From NCBI RefSeq assembly GCF_008710705.1, contig NZ_VYRZ01000001.1, positions 186,001 to 250,000 of the forward strand: 64,000 nucleotides of DNA, given 5' to 3'. This DNA comes from Microbacterium radiodurans. GTDB taxonomy: Bacteria; Actinomycetota; Actinomycetes; Actinomycetales; Microbacteriaceae. Positions 44,247 to 52,000 of this stretch are shown here, piece after piece; position 1 is the first letter of the stretch; each line of letters begins with the position of its first letter. The notes beneath the pieces were generated by a model. It was not told where the DNA came from. It made no database searches and saw only the letters and a program-made list of their open reading frames with translations. The translations under genes and the position numbers were made by a program.

Positions 44247-45439
44247 CCTCTCCCGCTCCCGCCCGTCCCGCCCTGTCGGCCGCCCTCGGCGCCTGCACGA
44301 TCGTCATCGCCGTCGACCGGCGATCGACCGAGCTCGCGACCGCGCTCGAGAGGCACGGGGCGACGGTGCGGCACGCGCCGGCGCTGAGCATCATGCCCCA
44401 CATCGACGACGAGGCGCTGATCTCGGCCACGAGGCAGCTCATCGACGCGCCGCCCGACGTCGTCGTCGTGACGACCGGCGTCGGGTTCCGCGGCTGGATG
44501 GAGGCTGCCGACGAGGCCGGCCTCGCCGACGACCTGCAGCGCGCGCTCACCGGTGCCCAGATCGTCGCGCGCGGGCCCAAAGCGCGCGGCGCGATCCAGC
44601 AGGCGGGACTCACCGCCGACTGGGTCGCGGAGTCCGAGACGTCGTCCGAGCTGGGCGAGTTCCTCCTCGCCGAGGGGGTGGGCGGCCGCCGGGTGGCGGT
44701 GCAGCACCACGGCTCGGGCGCCGACGGCCTCGACGCGCTGTTCGCGCGGGCCGGTGCGGAGGTCGTGAGCCTCACGGTCTACCGGTGGGGCCCGCCACCG
44801 GATCCGGCCGCGGTGAGCAGATCCGTGCTGGCCACCGCCCAGGGCGACGTCGACGCCGTGCTCTTCACCTCGGCACCCGGCGCCGCCGAGTGGCTCGCGA
44901 CCGCGCGGCGCGAATCGGCCCTCGAGGCGATCGCGGCGCGGGCGGATGCCGGTCGGCTGCTGGTCGCCGCCGTGGGGCCCGTCACGGCGGGGCCGCTGCG
45001 CGACGCCGGCATCCCGCCGCTCGTGGCCGAACGCGGCCGACTGGGCTCCCTCGTCCGCGCCGTCGTCACGCACTTCGGCGGCGGCCACGCGCCGGGGGTC
45101 GCGACCGCGGCGGGCCGGCTCGAGCTGCGCAGCGGCGGCGCGGTGCTCGACGGACGCGTCATCGCGCTCTCGCGCACGTCGCTGCTGCTCCTCGGCGTGC
45201 TGTCCGACGCCGCCGGCGGCGTCGTCTCGCGTCACGACCTGCAGGCGGCGCTCCCCCGCTCGGGCGACAGCGCCCACGCCGTCGACGTCGCGATCGGCCG
45301 GACCCGCGAAGCCCTCGGGGTGCCGACCCTCATCCGCACGGTGGTCAAACGCGGCTACCGCCTCGACGTCGCCGACGACATCGCCGACCACACCGCCGCA
45401 GGCGACGCGGCGAACCGACCCCGGGAGGACGCGTCATGA
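44243..45439 (+). CDS. nnaR: HemD-like/OmpR-type winged-helix fusion, NnaR-type nitrite assimilation regulator
   Basis: A 398-residue protein. Residues 1-280 are uroporphyrinogen-III synthase-like (IVIAVDRRSTELATAL, VVTTGVGFRGW, VDAVLFTSAPGAAEWL, LVAAVGPVTAGPLRDAG). Residues about 300-380 are a Trans_reg_C winged helix (LSRTSLLLLGVL, VSRHDLQAALP, HAVDVAIGRTREALG, TVVKRGYRLDV). This architecture and position between nirBD and cbiX match NnaR, a co-activator with GlnR in Streptomyces and mycobacteria. It may keep HemD activity as well; the sequence does not settle that. GTG start overlaps the cysG stop. Confidence 0.85.
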   Translation: MTSPAPARPALSAALGACTIVIAVDRRSTELATALERHGATVRHAPALSIMPHIDDEALISATRQLIDAPPDVVVVTTGVGFRGWMEAADEAGLADDLQRALTGAQIVARGPKARGAIQQAGLTADWVAESETSSELGEFLLAEGVGGRRVAVQHHGSGADGLDALFARAGAEVVSLTVYRWGPPPDPAAVSRSVLATAQGDVDAVLFTSAPGAAEWLATARRESALEAIAARADAGRLLVAAVGPVTAGPLRDAGIPPLVAERGRLGSLVRAVVTHFGGGHAPGVATAAGRLELRSGGAVLDGRVIALSRTSLLLLGVLSDAAGGVVSRHDLQAALPRSGDSAHAVDVAIGRTREALGVPTLIRTVVKRGYRLDVADDIADHTAAGDAANRPREDAS

Positions 45440-46155
45440 CCCCGGCCCTCATCGCCTGCTCGCACGGCACGAGCTCGCCCGCCGGGCGCGCCGCGATCTC
45501 GGCCGTCGTCGACCGGGTGCGCGAGATGCTTCCCGCGATCGACGTCGCCGAGGCGTTCGTCGACGTGCAGCAGCCCGAGATCGACACCGTCGTGCAGCGG
45601 ATGCCGGTGGGTGCCCCCGCGATCGTCGTGCCGCTGCTGCTGTCGACGGGTTTCCACACGCGCGTCGACATCGCGCGGGCCGTCGCCGCCGCGCGGGGGC
45701 CCGCCCTCGCCGCGCCCGCGCTCGGCCCGCATCCGCTGCTCGCCGAGCTGCTCGTGAAGCGGCTGACGGAGGCGGGGCTCGGGGAGGGTGACGCCGTCGT
45801 GCTCGCGGCCGCCGGCTCGAGCGACCCCGCGGCATCCGTCGACGTGACCGCGATGGCGCAGCTGCTCGCCGCGCGCCTTCGACGCCCCGTCGCCGTCGGC
45901 TTCGCGGCGGGCGCCGGCGTACGGATCGCGGACGCGGTGTCCGCGGTCCGCGCAGCCGGAGCACCGCGCGTCGTGACCGCGAGCTACGTGCTGGCGCCCG
46001 GCTTCTTCGCGGACCTCATCGCCCGTGCGGGGGCCGAGCTGCACACCGAGCCCCTCGCGCCCCACGACACCGTCGCGGAGATCGTCGTGGAACGGTTCCG
46101 CGCCGCGCTTCGGTCACTGAGCACGCCCGTCGCCGGCGTCGTCCGCGGAAGATAG
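45436..46155 (+). CDS. CbiX-type sirohydrochlorin chelatase
   Basis: A 239-residue two-domain chelatase that inserts metal into sirohydrochlorin. The N-terminal metal-binding motif is ACSHGTSSPAG and the second histidine is in STGFHTRVDIARA. The C-terminal half repeats the fold (VVLAAAGSSDPAA, VTASYVLAPGFF). GGGAGG lies seven bases before the ATG, which overlaps the nnaR stop. It closes the siroheme branch of the nitrite operon: ferrochelation for NirB is expected. Its 3' end overlaps the convergent CGNR gene by 42 bases. Confidence 0.88.
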   Translation: MTPALIACSHGTSSPAGRAAISAVVDRVREMLPAIDVAEAFVDVQQPEIDTVVQRMPVGAPAIVVPLLLSTGFHTRVDIARAVAAARGPALAAPALGPHPLLAELLVKRLTEAGLGEGDAVVLAAAGSSDPAASVDVTAMAQLLAARLRRPVAVGFAAGAGVRIADAVSAVRAAGAPRVVTASYVLAPGFFADLIARAGAELHTEPLAPHDTVAEIVVERFRAALRSLSTPVAGVVRGR

Positions 46156-46692
46156 CCGCCCCCGGCCTCGCGCCCGCTCCGCGTGGGCGCGCGCTTTCAT
46201 CCGGTTGCCGCACGCCGCCATCGAGCACCACTTCGCGGTGCCCGGCCGGCTGTGGTCGACGAGGAACAGGTTGCACTGACCGTTCGCGCACGCCCGAACC
46301 CGCCCGGGGAACCGGGCGACGACGCTCGACCACGCGGCGACCGCCTGCACCGCGAGCAGTCGGTCGGCCGGCGCCGTCAGCCGCCAGGAGAGCCCGTCGG
46401 ACGTCACGTGCGGCACCTGAACCGCGGGTGAGACGACCTCCGCCAGAACCGTGAGAGCCTCGGCATCCGAACTGCGGATCGCGGCATGGAGCGCGCTCCG
46501 CACGCGACGCAGCTCATCCCGCTCACCCGCGGATCCGGTGCCGCCCCAACTGCGCACCAACCGATCGCCGGGCTCACCGTCGAGGTGATCCGAACGGCGT
46601 CCGTCGATCACCGGCTCGCTGTTGAGCACCGCCAGGAGAAGCTCTTCGTCCTGCTCCACCGCCCACCTCCTCCGCCGTGACGCTTCGGCCAT
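46114..46692 (-). CDS. CGNR zinc-finger / ABATE domain regulator
   Basis: A 192-residue protein. The N-terminal ABATE (DUF1470) region is weakly conserved and includes FLLAVLNSEP-like LLLAVLNSEPVIDG. The C-terminal CGNR zinc finger is clear: CANGQCNLFLVDHSRPGTAKWCSMAACGNRMKARAH in consecutive pieces, with four Cys and CGNR. The family is thought to include stress or growth-related regulators. It is divergent from the alpha/beta hydrolase at 46745 with a palindrome between them, so it may control that gene. It overlaps the chelatase gene tail-to-tail. Confidence 0.85.
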   Translation of the reverse strand: MAEASRRRRWAVEQDEELLLAVLNSEPVIDGRRSDHLDGEPGDRLVRSWGGTGSAGERDELRRVRSALHAAIRSSDAEALTVLAEVVSPAVQVPHVTSDGLSWRLTAPADRLLAVQAVAAWSSVVARFPGRVRACANGQCNLFLVDHSRPGTAKWCSMAACGNRMKARAHAERARGRGRLSSADDAGDGRAQ

Positions 46693-46709
46693 TGTGCATG
46701 CTATGGTCG

Positions 46710-46741
46710 CCCTAACCAGTATAACTGATTGAAAGGGTTAG
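46710..46741. promoter_or_regulatory. nested palindromes in the CGNR/hydrolase divergent region
   Basis: CTAACC (46712-46717) pairs with GGTTAG (46736-46741), and inside it CAGT-ATA-ACTG (46717-46727) is a perfect 4-3-4 palindrome. The AT-rich block overlaps the expected promoters and looks like an operator. Confidence 0.45.
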
Positions 46742-46744
46742 CTC

Positions 46745-47605
46745 ATGGTCGTCACCCACCACCGCACGGTCACCGTCGACGGACTCGATGTCTTCTACCG
46801 GGAGGCCGGTCCCGCTGACGCCCCGGTTCTTCTCCTCCTGCACGGGTATCCGTCCAGCTCTCACATGTTCCGGCACCTCATCCCGAGCCTGGCCGACCGA
46901 TTCCGTGTCGTCGCCCCGGACCACATCGGCTTCGGGCGCTCCTCCGCTCCGACCGCCGACGAGTTCACCTACACCTTCGACGCGCTCGCGCAGACGACCC
47001 GCCGCTTCCTCGAGCTGATCGGCGTCCACCGCTACACGATGTACGTGCACGACTACGGCGCGCCGATCGGGTGGCGTCTCGCGCTGGCGGACCCGCACGC
47101 GGTCGTCGGAGTCATCTCGCAGAACGGCAACGCGTACGAGGACGGCTTCGTGCCCGAATTCTGGGCACCGTCATGGGCCGACGGCCTCGAACGCTCCCCC
47201 GTGACGCGCGACGCCCTGCGCCCCGCGCTCTCCCGAGCCGTCGTCGAATGGCAGTACACCCATGGCGTCCCCGACCCCTCGACGATCGACCCGGACGCCT
47301 GGGAGCACGACATCGCTCTCCTCAGCCGACCGGGACAGGATGACATCCAACTCGACCTGTTCCGCGACTACATCACCAATCGCGCGCTCTATCCGGCTGT
47401 CCACGAATGGCTGCGCTCCTCCGGAGTGCCCGTCCTGGCCATCTGGGGGCGCAACGACGAGATCTTCGACGCGGCCGGCGCCGTGGCTTTCGCCAAGGAT
47501 GCCGGGGACGTGCGCGTGGAACTCGTCGACGGAAGCCACTTCCTCCTCGAGTCGCATCTCGACCGCGTGGTGTCATCCGTCCGGAACTGGCTCGGCGCGG
47601 CGTGA
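46745..47605 (+). CDS. alpha/beta hydrolase, haloalkane dehalogenase/epoxide hydrolase type
   Basis: A 286-residue hydrolase. The oxyanion motif HGYPSSS is at residues 33-39, the nucleophile is Asp103 in YVHDYGAPIG, the acid is in IWGRNDEIFD and the base His in LVDGSHFLLES. GAAAGG lies eight bases before the ATG. The nucleophilic Asp excludes a simple esterase. Substrate unknown. It is divergent from the CGNR protein, which may regulate it, and ends in a hairpin shared with the convergent ThuA gene. Confidence 0.82.
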   Translation: MVVTHHRTVTVDGLDVFYREAGPADAPVLLLLHGYPSSSHMFRHLIPSLADRFRVVAPDHIGFGRSSAPTADEFTYTFDALAQTTRRFLELIGVHRYTMYVHDYGAPIGWRLALADPHAVVGVISQNGNAYEDGFVPEFWAPSWADGLERSPVTRDALRPALSRAVVEWQYTHGVPDPSTIDPDAWEHDIALLSRPGQDDIQLDLFRDYITNRALYPAVHEWLRSSGVPVLAIWGRNDEIFDAAGAVAFAKDAGDVRVELVDGSHFLLESHLDRVVSSVRNWLGAA

Positions 47606-47613
47606 GCCCGATT

Positions 47614-47640
47614 CCCGCCGCCCGGCGTCGCGGCGGCGGG
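47614..47640. terminator. terminator hairpin between convergent genes
   Basis: CCCGCCGCC (47614-47622) pairs perfectly with GGCGGCGGG (47632-47640) around a nine-base loop, between the hydrolase and the ThuA-like gene. Confidence 0.65.
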
Positions 47641-47651
47641 CGCGGGACGGA

Positions 47652-48311
47652 TCAGCGCCCGTCGACCGTCCATGCCGCGAGCGCCGCGACGAGCGTGCGG
47701 TGCCCCGACGCGTCGAACGAACGCGAGTCGTGGCCGAGGACATCGACAGCGATCCGCGCGGCGCCGTGCTCGCGCACCCACGCGGCCGGTTCCTTCGCGC
47801 CGTCGCCCTCGTGCCAGGCGACGACCGTGCGGCGGCCCAGGCGCTGGAGCGCGCAATAGCGCTCGTCGTGCACATGGAAGGTCGTCGGCACCTCGGCCGG
47901 CACGGTGTCGGGTTCGACCTGAACGGTCATCTCGCCGGCATCCGGATGGAATGACAGTCCCGGGACCCACATGGCGCCGATCGCCGGTGCCCACTCGGGG
48001 TAGTCGCGCAGCGACGAGACGGCCGCGTGGACGGCGAGCACGCCGATCCCGCGTTCCAGGGCCGCGGCGAAGCCCTCGACCGCGGCCGGCGGAGCGCCGC
48101 GCTCGCCGCCGCGCCAGGGGTCGCCCGCGCTGACGGCGACGAGGTCGTACCCGTCGAGGCCCGCCATGCCGCCGTCGACGTCGTCGGACACGTCGACGTC
48201 CCACTCCCGTCGGATGAGGATGTCGGCGACCCGGCTACCCGTCTCGGCGAAGGGATGCCAGGGGTCGGCGTACCGACCCGAACCGGTCAGGACGAGTGCT
48301 CGATGCGCCAC
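47652..48311 (-). CDS. ThuA-like protein (second in window)
   Basis: A 219-residue ThuA/GATase1-like protein. Landmarks are ALVLTGSGRYADPWHPFAETG, GYDLVAVSAGDPW, GIGVLAVHAAVSSLRDYPEW and FHVHDERYCALQRLGRRTVVAWH in pieces. It is shorter than and not closely similar to the ThuA at 26584. There is no neighbouring sugar oxidoreductase; the adjacent genes are a hydrolase and a TetR regulator. A carbohydrate role is only a family-level expectation. Confidence 0.8.
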   Translation of the reverse strand: MAHRALVLTGSGRYADPWHPFAETGSRVADILIRREWDVDVSDDVDGGMAGLDGYDLVAVSAGDPWRGGERGAPPAAVEGFAAALERGIGVLAVHAAVSSLRDYPEWAPAIGAMWVPGLSFHPDAGEMTVQVEPDTVPAEVPTTFHVHDERYCALQRLGRRTVVAWHEGDGAKEPAAWVREHGAARIAVDVLGHDSRSFDASGHRTLVAALAAWTVDGR

Positions 48312-48351
48312 GGCGCTCCCATCATTCGATCGTGCGTGCGTGAGCCTCAGG

Positions 48352-49008
48352 CTATCCGGAGGGGGCGACGGGGGCGAGGCCCAGCATGGCCTCGAGGGAC
48401 AGGGTGGTGAGGCGCACGCGCTCGGCGCCGTCGCGCCATGAGACGAGGGCGTGGGCGTTGAGTCCGTCGATCATCCCCAGCAGCTGCGTCGCGACCGCGC
48501 CGGGATCATCGGCGCGGAAGCGGCCGGCGGTGGCCCCGTCGCGGATGATGCGCTCGAGGAACGCCGTCCACGCATCCATCTGCGCCCGCACGCGCTCGGC
48601 GAGCGCCGCGTTGCGCCGACCGAGCGCCCACGCCTGCACCCAGATGAGGGTGACGTCCGACCGGCCGCCGTCCAGGAGCGTCGCGACGAGAGCGCGCAGG
48701 GCGGCCTCGGCATCGGGCTCGTCGGCGCGCAGCGCTTCCAGATCGGCCAGCTCGGCTCCGACGATCGCATCGAATGCGCCCGCGACGACGTCGTCCATGC
48801 TGGGGGCGTGGTGGGCGACGAGCGCCGAACCCACCCCGACTTCCGCCGCCACGGCCCGCAGCGTCACGGCGTCGAGGCCGCGCTCGCGTGCGACCCGTTC
48901 GGCGGCGGAGGCGATCTGCTCCCGTCGCTCCGCTCCGCTCCGCCGGGCACGCGAGGGCTCGGGAACGGGCTCCGCGAGCGCGGAATCCTTTGACGGCATG
49001 CCCGCCAT
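48352..49008 (-). CDS. TetR-family regulator
   Basis: A 218-residue regulator with the helix-turn-helix ERREQIASAAERVARERGLDAVTLRAVAAEVGVGSALVAHHAPSMDDV across residues 25-75 in pieces, and a helical ligand domain. The ATG at 49008 has GGAAG eight bases upstream; an ATG nine bases later is also possible. Longer starts would run through the TTGATC palindrome. It is divergent from the agmatine deiminase operon, which it likely represses. PuuR/BetI-like ligands (polyamines or precursors) would fit but are inferred. Confidence 0.85.
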   Translation of the reverse strand: MAGMPSKDSALAEPVPEPSRARRSGAERREQIASAAERVARERGLDAVTLRAVAAEVGVGSALVAHHAPSMDDVVAGAFDAIVGAELADLEALRADEPDAEAALRALVATLLDGGRSDVTLIWVQAWALGRRNAALAERVRAQMDAWTAFLERIIRDGATAGRFRADDPGAVATQLLGMIDGLNAHALVSWRDGAERVRLTTLSLEAMLGLAPVAPSG

Positions 49009-49027
49009 TCTGTACGCTTCCGAGAAA

Positions 49028-49043
49028 TTGATCAACCGATCAA
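49028..49043. promoter_or_regulatory. TetR-type operator
   Basis: TTGATCAACCGATCAA, a perfect 6-4-6 inverted repeat between the TetR gene and the agmatine deiminase operon. Another GATCA half-site follows at about 49056. Confidence 0.65.
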
Positions 49044-49082
49044 CTCGCAACGACCGATCACCTCGCGACGAGAGGACCCGTC

Positions 49083-50270
49083 ATGGTCTGGCGGATGCCG
49101 GCGGAGACCGCTCCGCACGAGCGCACCTGGATGGCGTTCCCCCGTGCGGGCGTGACGCTCGGGGCGACCGACGCCGAGCGCGCGGAGGGCTACTCCGCGT
49201 GGACGGCCGTCGCGCACGCCGTCGCCGACTTCGAGCCGGTGTCGATGCTCGTCGACCCCTCCGAGACCGTCCGCGCGCGGGCCGCGCTCGGCTCGGCGAT
49301 CGAGATCCTCGACACGCCCGTCGACGAGTTCTGGATGCGCGACCACGGCCCGACCTTCGTCGTCGACGACGAGCGACCGGGCGTCCTGGGCGCCGTCGAT
49401 TGGATCTTCAACGGCTGGGGCGCGCCCGATTGGGCCGAGTGGCGGCTCTCGGCCGAGCACGCCCGCACCGTCGCCGCGCACGTCGGCGCCGAGCGGGTCA
49501 CCTCGCTGCTCGTGAACGAGGGCGGCGGCATCCACGTCGACGGAGCCGGCACCGTGCTCCTCACCGACACCGTCCAGCTCGACCCGCGCCGCAATCCCCT
49601 GGCCGACCGCGCCCGCGTCGAGGCCGAGATGCTCCGCACACTCGGCGCGACGACCGCCATCTGGCTGCCCCGCGGCCTCACCCGCGATTACGACGAGTTC
49701 GGCACGAACGGCCACGTCGACATCGTCGCGACCATGCCGGCGCCCGGCCGCGTGCTGCTGCACGCGCAGCCCGACGCGGCGCATCCCGACCACGCCGTCA
49801 TGCCCGCCATCCGCGCGGCGATCGAGGCGTTGACGGATGCCGCGGGCCGCCGCCTCGAGATCATCGATCTCCCCGCGCCGCCGCAGCTGCGCGACGCCGA
49901 CGGCTTCGTCGACTTCAGCTACGTCAACCACCTCGTCGTGAACGGCGGCGTGATCGCCTGCGGGTTCGGCGACGCCCGCGCCGACGACCGCGCCCGCGGC
50001 ATCCTCGCCGACGCCTACCCCGGACGCCGCGTCGTCACCGTCGACGCCCGACCGCTGTTCGCCCGCGGCGGCGGCATCCACTGCATCACCCAGCAGCAGC
50101 CCGCCGTCCCCCCGGTCGACTCGCCACGTTCTGCTGATGCCGCACCCGCCGCACCCTCGTTTTCTGGCGAGTCGACGGGGTCGGGGACGGGGACGGGGTC
50201 GGGGTCGGGGTCGGGGACGGGGACGGGGACGGGGTCGGGGCACGACCCGGGGCAGGGGCGACCCGCGTGA
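49083..50270 (+). CDS. aguA: agmatine deiminase with repeat-derived C-terminal tail
   Basis: A 395-residue guanidino-group hydrolase that turns agmatine into N-carbamoylputrescine and ammonia. Catalytic landmarks are Glu146 in VNEGGGIHVDG, His211/Asp213 in GTNGHVD and the nucleophile Cys334 in GGGIHCITQQQP. Normal family members end soon after this last motif. Here about 50 extra residues follow: residues 345-365 are encoded by palindromic element A, and 366-386 are a Gly-Ser/Gly-Thr tail from ten GGG(A/T)CG hexamers. The stop overlaps the amidase start as GTGA. First gene of a three-gene operon divergent from tetR. Confidence 0.9.
   Translation: MVWRMPAETAPHERTWMAFPRAGVTLGATDAERAEGYSAWTAVAHAVADFEPVSMLVDPSETVRARAALGSAIEILDTPVDEFWMRDHGPTFVVDDERPGVLGAVDWIFNGWGAPDWAEWRLSAEHARTVAAHVGAERVTSLLVNEGGGIHVDGAGTVLLTDTVQLDPRRNPLADRARVEAEMLRTLGATTAIWLPRGLTRDYDEFGTNGHVDIVATMPAPGRVLLHAQPDAAHPDHAVMPAIRAAIEALTDAAGRRLEIIDLPAPPQLRDADGFVDFSYVNHLVVNGGVIACGFGDARADDRARGILADAYPGRRVVTVDARPLFARGGGIHCITQQQPAVPPVDSPRSADAAPAAPSFSGESTGSGTGTGSGSGSGTGTGTGSGHDPGQGRPA
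50115..50176. repeat. palindromic element, copy A (inverted orientation)
   Basis: Perfect 12-bp arms GTCGACTCGCCA and TGGCGAGTCGAC around a 38-nt core. The core matches copy B better as its reverse complement (22 of 38), so this copy is inverted. It lies inside the 3' end of aguA, in frame, and is followed by the G-rich hexamer array. Confidence 0.85.
50178..50237. repeat. ten GGG(A/T)CG hexamers, G-quadruplex-prone
   Basis: Ten perfect six-base units, alternating GGGTCG and GGGACG, directly after element A. They give a run of four Gs every six bases on the coding strand and encode Gly-Ser/Gly-Thr dipeptides. Copy-number changes add or remove two codons without shifting frame. Confidence 0.9.
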
Positions 50271-52000
50271 TCGAGGTCGTGGAGGCGGGCATCGCGGAGC
50301 TCGGGGCGGCGCTCGAGAGCGGCGAGGCGACGGCCGTCGATCTCGTGCGCGCCTACCTCGCCCGCATCGATGCCTACGACGGTCCGGGCACCGCCACGGC
50401 GCTGAACGCCGTCGTCGTCCGCAACCCCGACGCCCTCACCGAAGCGGAGGCCTCGGACGACCGCCGCGCACGGGGCGCGGCACGCGGGCCGCTCGACGGC
50501 ATCCCCTACACCGCGAAGGACAGCTACCTCGTCCGCGGGCTCACCGCCGCCGCCGGGAGCCCCGCGTTCGCCGACCTCGTCGCCCAGCGCGACGCCTTCA
50601 CCATCGAGCGGCTGCGGAATGCCGGGGCGATCTGCCTCGGCCTCACCAACATGCCGCCGATGGCCAACGGGGGGATGCAGCGGGGTCTGTACGGCCGGGC
50701 CGAGAGCCCGTACAACGCCGACTTCCTCACCGCCCCCTTCGCGTCGGGCTCGTCGAACGGGTCGGGCACGGCCACGGCGGCCAGCTTCGCCGCCTTCGGC
50801 CTGGGCGAGGAGACGTGGTCGAGCGGGCGGGGCCCGGCATCCCACAACGCCCTCTGCGCCTACACGCCGAGCCGCGGGGTCATCTCGGTGCGCGGCAACT
50901 GGCCGCTCGTGCCCACGATGGACGTCGTCGTGCCGCACACGCGCACGATGGCCGACCTGCTCGCCGTGCTCGACGTGGTCGTCGCCGACGACGCCGAGAC
51001 GCGCGGCGACTTCTGGCGGGCGCAGCCCTGGCTGACGCTTCCCGCGGCATCGGCCGTGCGGCCGCCGAGCTACGCCGGCCTCGCCGTCCGCACCGCCGAC
51101 GAGGCGCGCGGCGCCCTCGCGGGCCGCGTCATCGGCGTTCCGCGCATGTACATCGGCGCCGATCCGGAGGCCGGCACGTTCGACGCCCGCGCGAGCCGAC
51201 CCGGCATCGGAGGCCCGACCGGCACCCGCATCGAGCCCCGCCCGAGCGTGCTCGCCCTGTGGGCCGCGGCGCGCGCCGACCTCGAGGCCGCGGGGGCGAC
51301 GGTCGTCGAGGTCGACTTCCCCGCCGTCTCGCGCTACGAGAACGACCGGCCCGGTGCCGGGTCGATCGCGACGAACGGCCGCGTGAGCCCGGAGTTCCTC
51401 CGACGCGAAATCCTCGATCTGTCGGCCTGGGCCTGGGAGGACTTCCTCCGCGCCAACGGCGATCCGGCGCAGAGCACCCTCACGGGGGTCGACGGGTCGC
51501 GCATCTTCCCCGCCCCGCCCGGCGCTCTCCCCGACCGCTACACCGGCTTCGACGACGACATCGCCGCGTATCCGGCGTGGGTCGCCGCCCACCCCGATGC
51601 GACGCTCGCCGGCATCCCCGATCTGGCCGACGGCCTCCGCGGTCTCGAGGAGACCCGGCGCATCGACTTCGAGGAGTGGATGGATGCCGCGGGCCTCGAC
51701 GCCGTCGTCTTCCCCGCCGTCGCCGACGTCGCCCCGGCCGACATGGACGTGAACCCCGCGTCGGCCGATCTCGGGTGGCGGAACGGCGTGTGGATCGCCA
51801 ACGGCAACCTCGCGATCCGCCACCTCGGCATCCCGACCGTCACCGTGCCGATGGGCGCCCTCGACGACATCGGGATGCCGGTCGGCCTCACCCTCGCCGG
51901 ACGCGCGTACGACGACAGCGCCCTGCTGCGTCTCGCCGCCGCCTTCGAAGCGCTGCGTCCGCGGCGCGTCGCGCCCCCTCGAACCCCGGAGATCCGATGA
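50267..52000 (+). CDS. amidase signature family enzyme
   Basis: A 577-residue amide hydrolase. The Ser-Ser-Lys triad is Lys84 (PYTAKDSY), cis-Ser in ASGSSNGSG (near 162-163) and the nucleophile Ser187 in TWSSGRGPAS, where the usual Gly-Gly before the Ser is Trp-Ser. The protein is longer than most amidases and resembles the Asp/Glu-tRNA amidotransferase A subunit fold, but has no partner B/C genes. The GTG overlaps the aguA stop. It may replace the nitrilase-type N-carbamoylputrescine amidase, which is absent; that is inference. Confidence 0.87.
   Translation: MIEVVEAGIAELGAALESGEATAVDLVRAYLARIDAYDGPGTATALNAVVVRNPDALTEAEASDDRRARGAARGPLDGIPYTAKDSYLVRGLTAAAGSPAFADLVAQRDAFTIERLRNAGAICLGLTNMPPMANGGMQRGLYGRAESPYNADFLTAPFASGSSNGSGTATAASFAAFGLGEETWSSGRGPASHNALCAYTPSRGVISVRGNWPLVPTMDVVVPHTRTMADLLAVLDVVVADDAETRGDFWRAQPWLTLPAASAVRPPSYAGLAVRTADEARGALAGRVIGVPRMYIGADPEAGTFDARASRPGIGGPTGTRIEPRPSVLALWAAARADLEAAGATVVEVDFPAVSRYENDRPGAGSIATNGRVSPEFLRREILDLSAWAWEDFLRANGDPAQSTLTGVDGSRIFPAPPGALPDRYTGFDDDIAAYPAWVAAHPDATLAGIPDLADGLRGLEETRRIDFEEWMDAAGLDAVVFPAVADVAPADMDVNPASADLGWRNGVWIANGNLAIRHLGIPTVTVPMGALDDIGMPVGLTLAGRAYDDSALLRLAAAFEALRPRRVAPPRTPEIR

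Noticed and set aside
48999..49008. Alternative start for the TetR regulator at 48999
   Set aside because: It lacks a ribosome binding site; the ATG at 49008 has GGAAG at suitable distance, but the choice changes only three residues.
50178..50237. Short regular repeats that could suggest a CRISPR array
   Set aside because: The units are contiguous hexamers with no spacers and lie inside a coding frame.
50137..51996. Arg/Pro-rich frame upstream of and in frame with the PLP decarboxylase
   Set aside because: It is the amidase gene read in another frame; the decarboxylase starts at the ATGA overlap at 51997.
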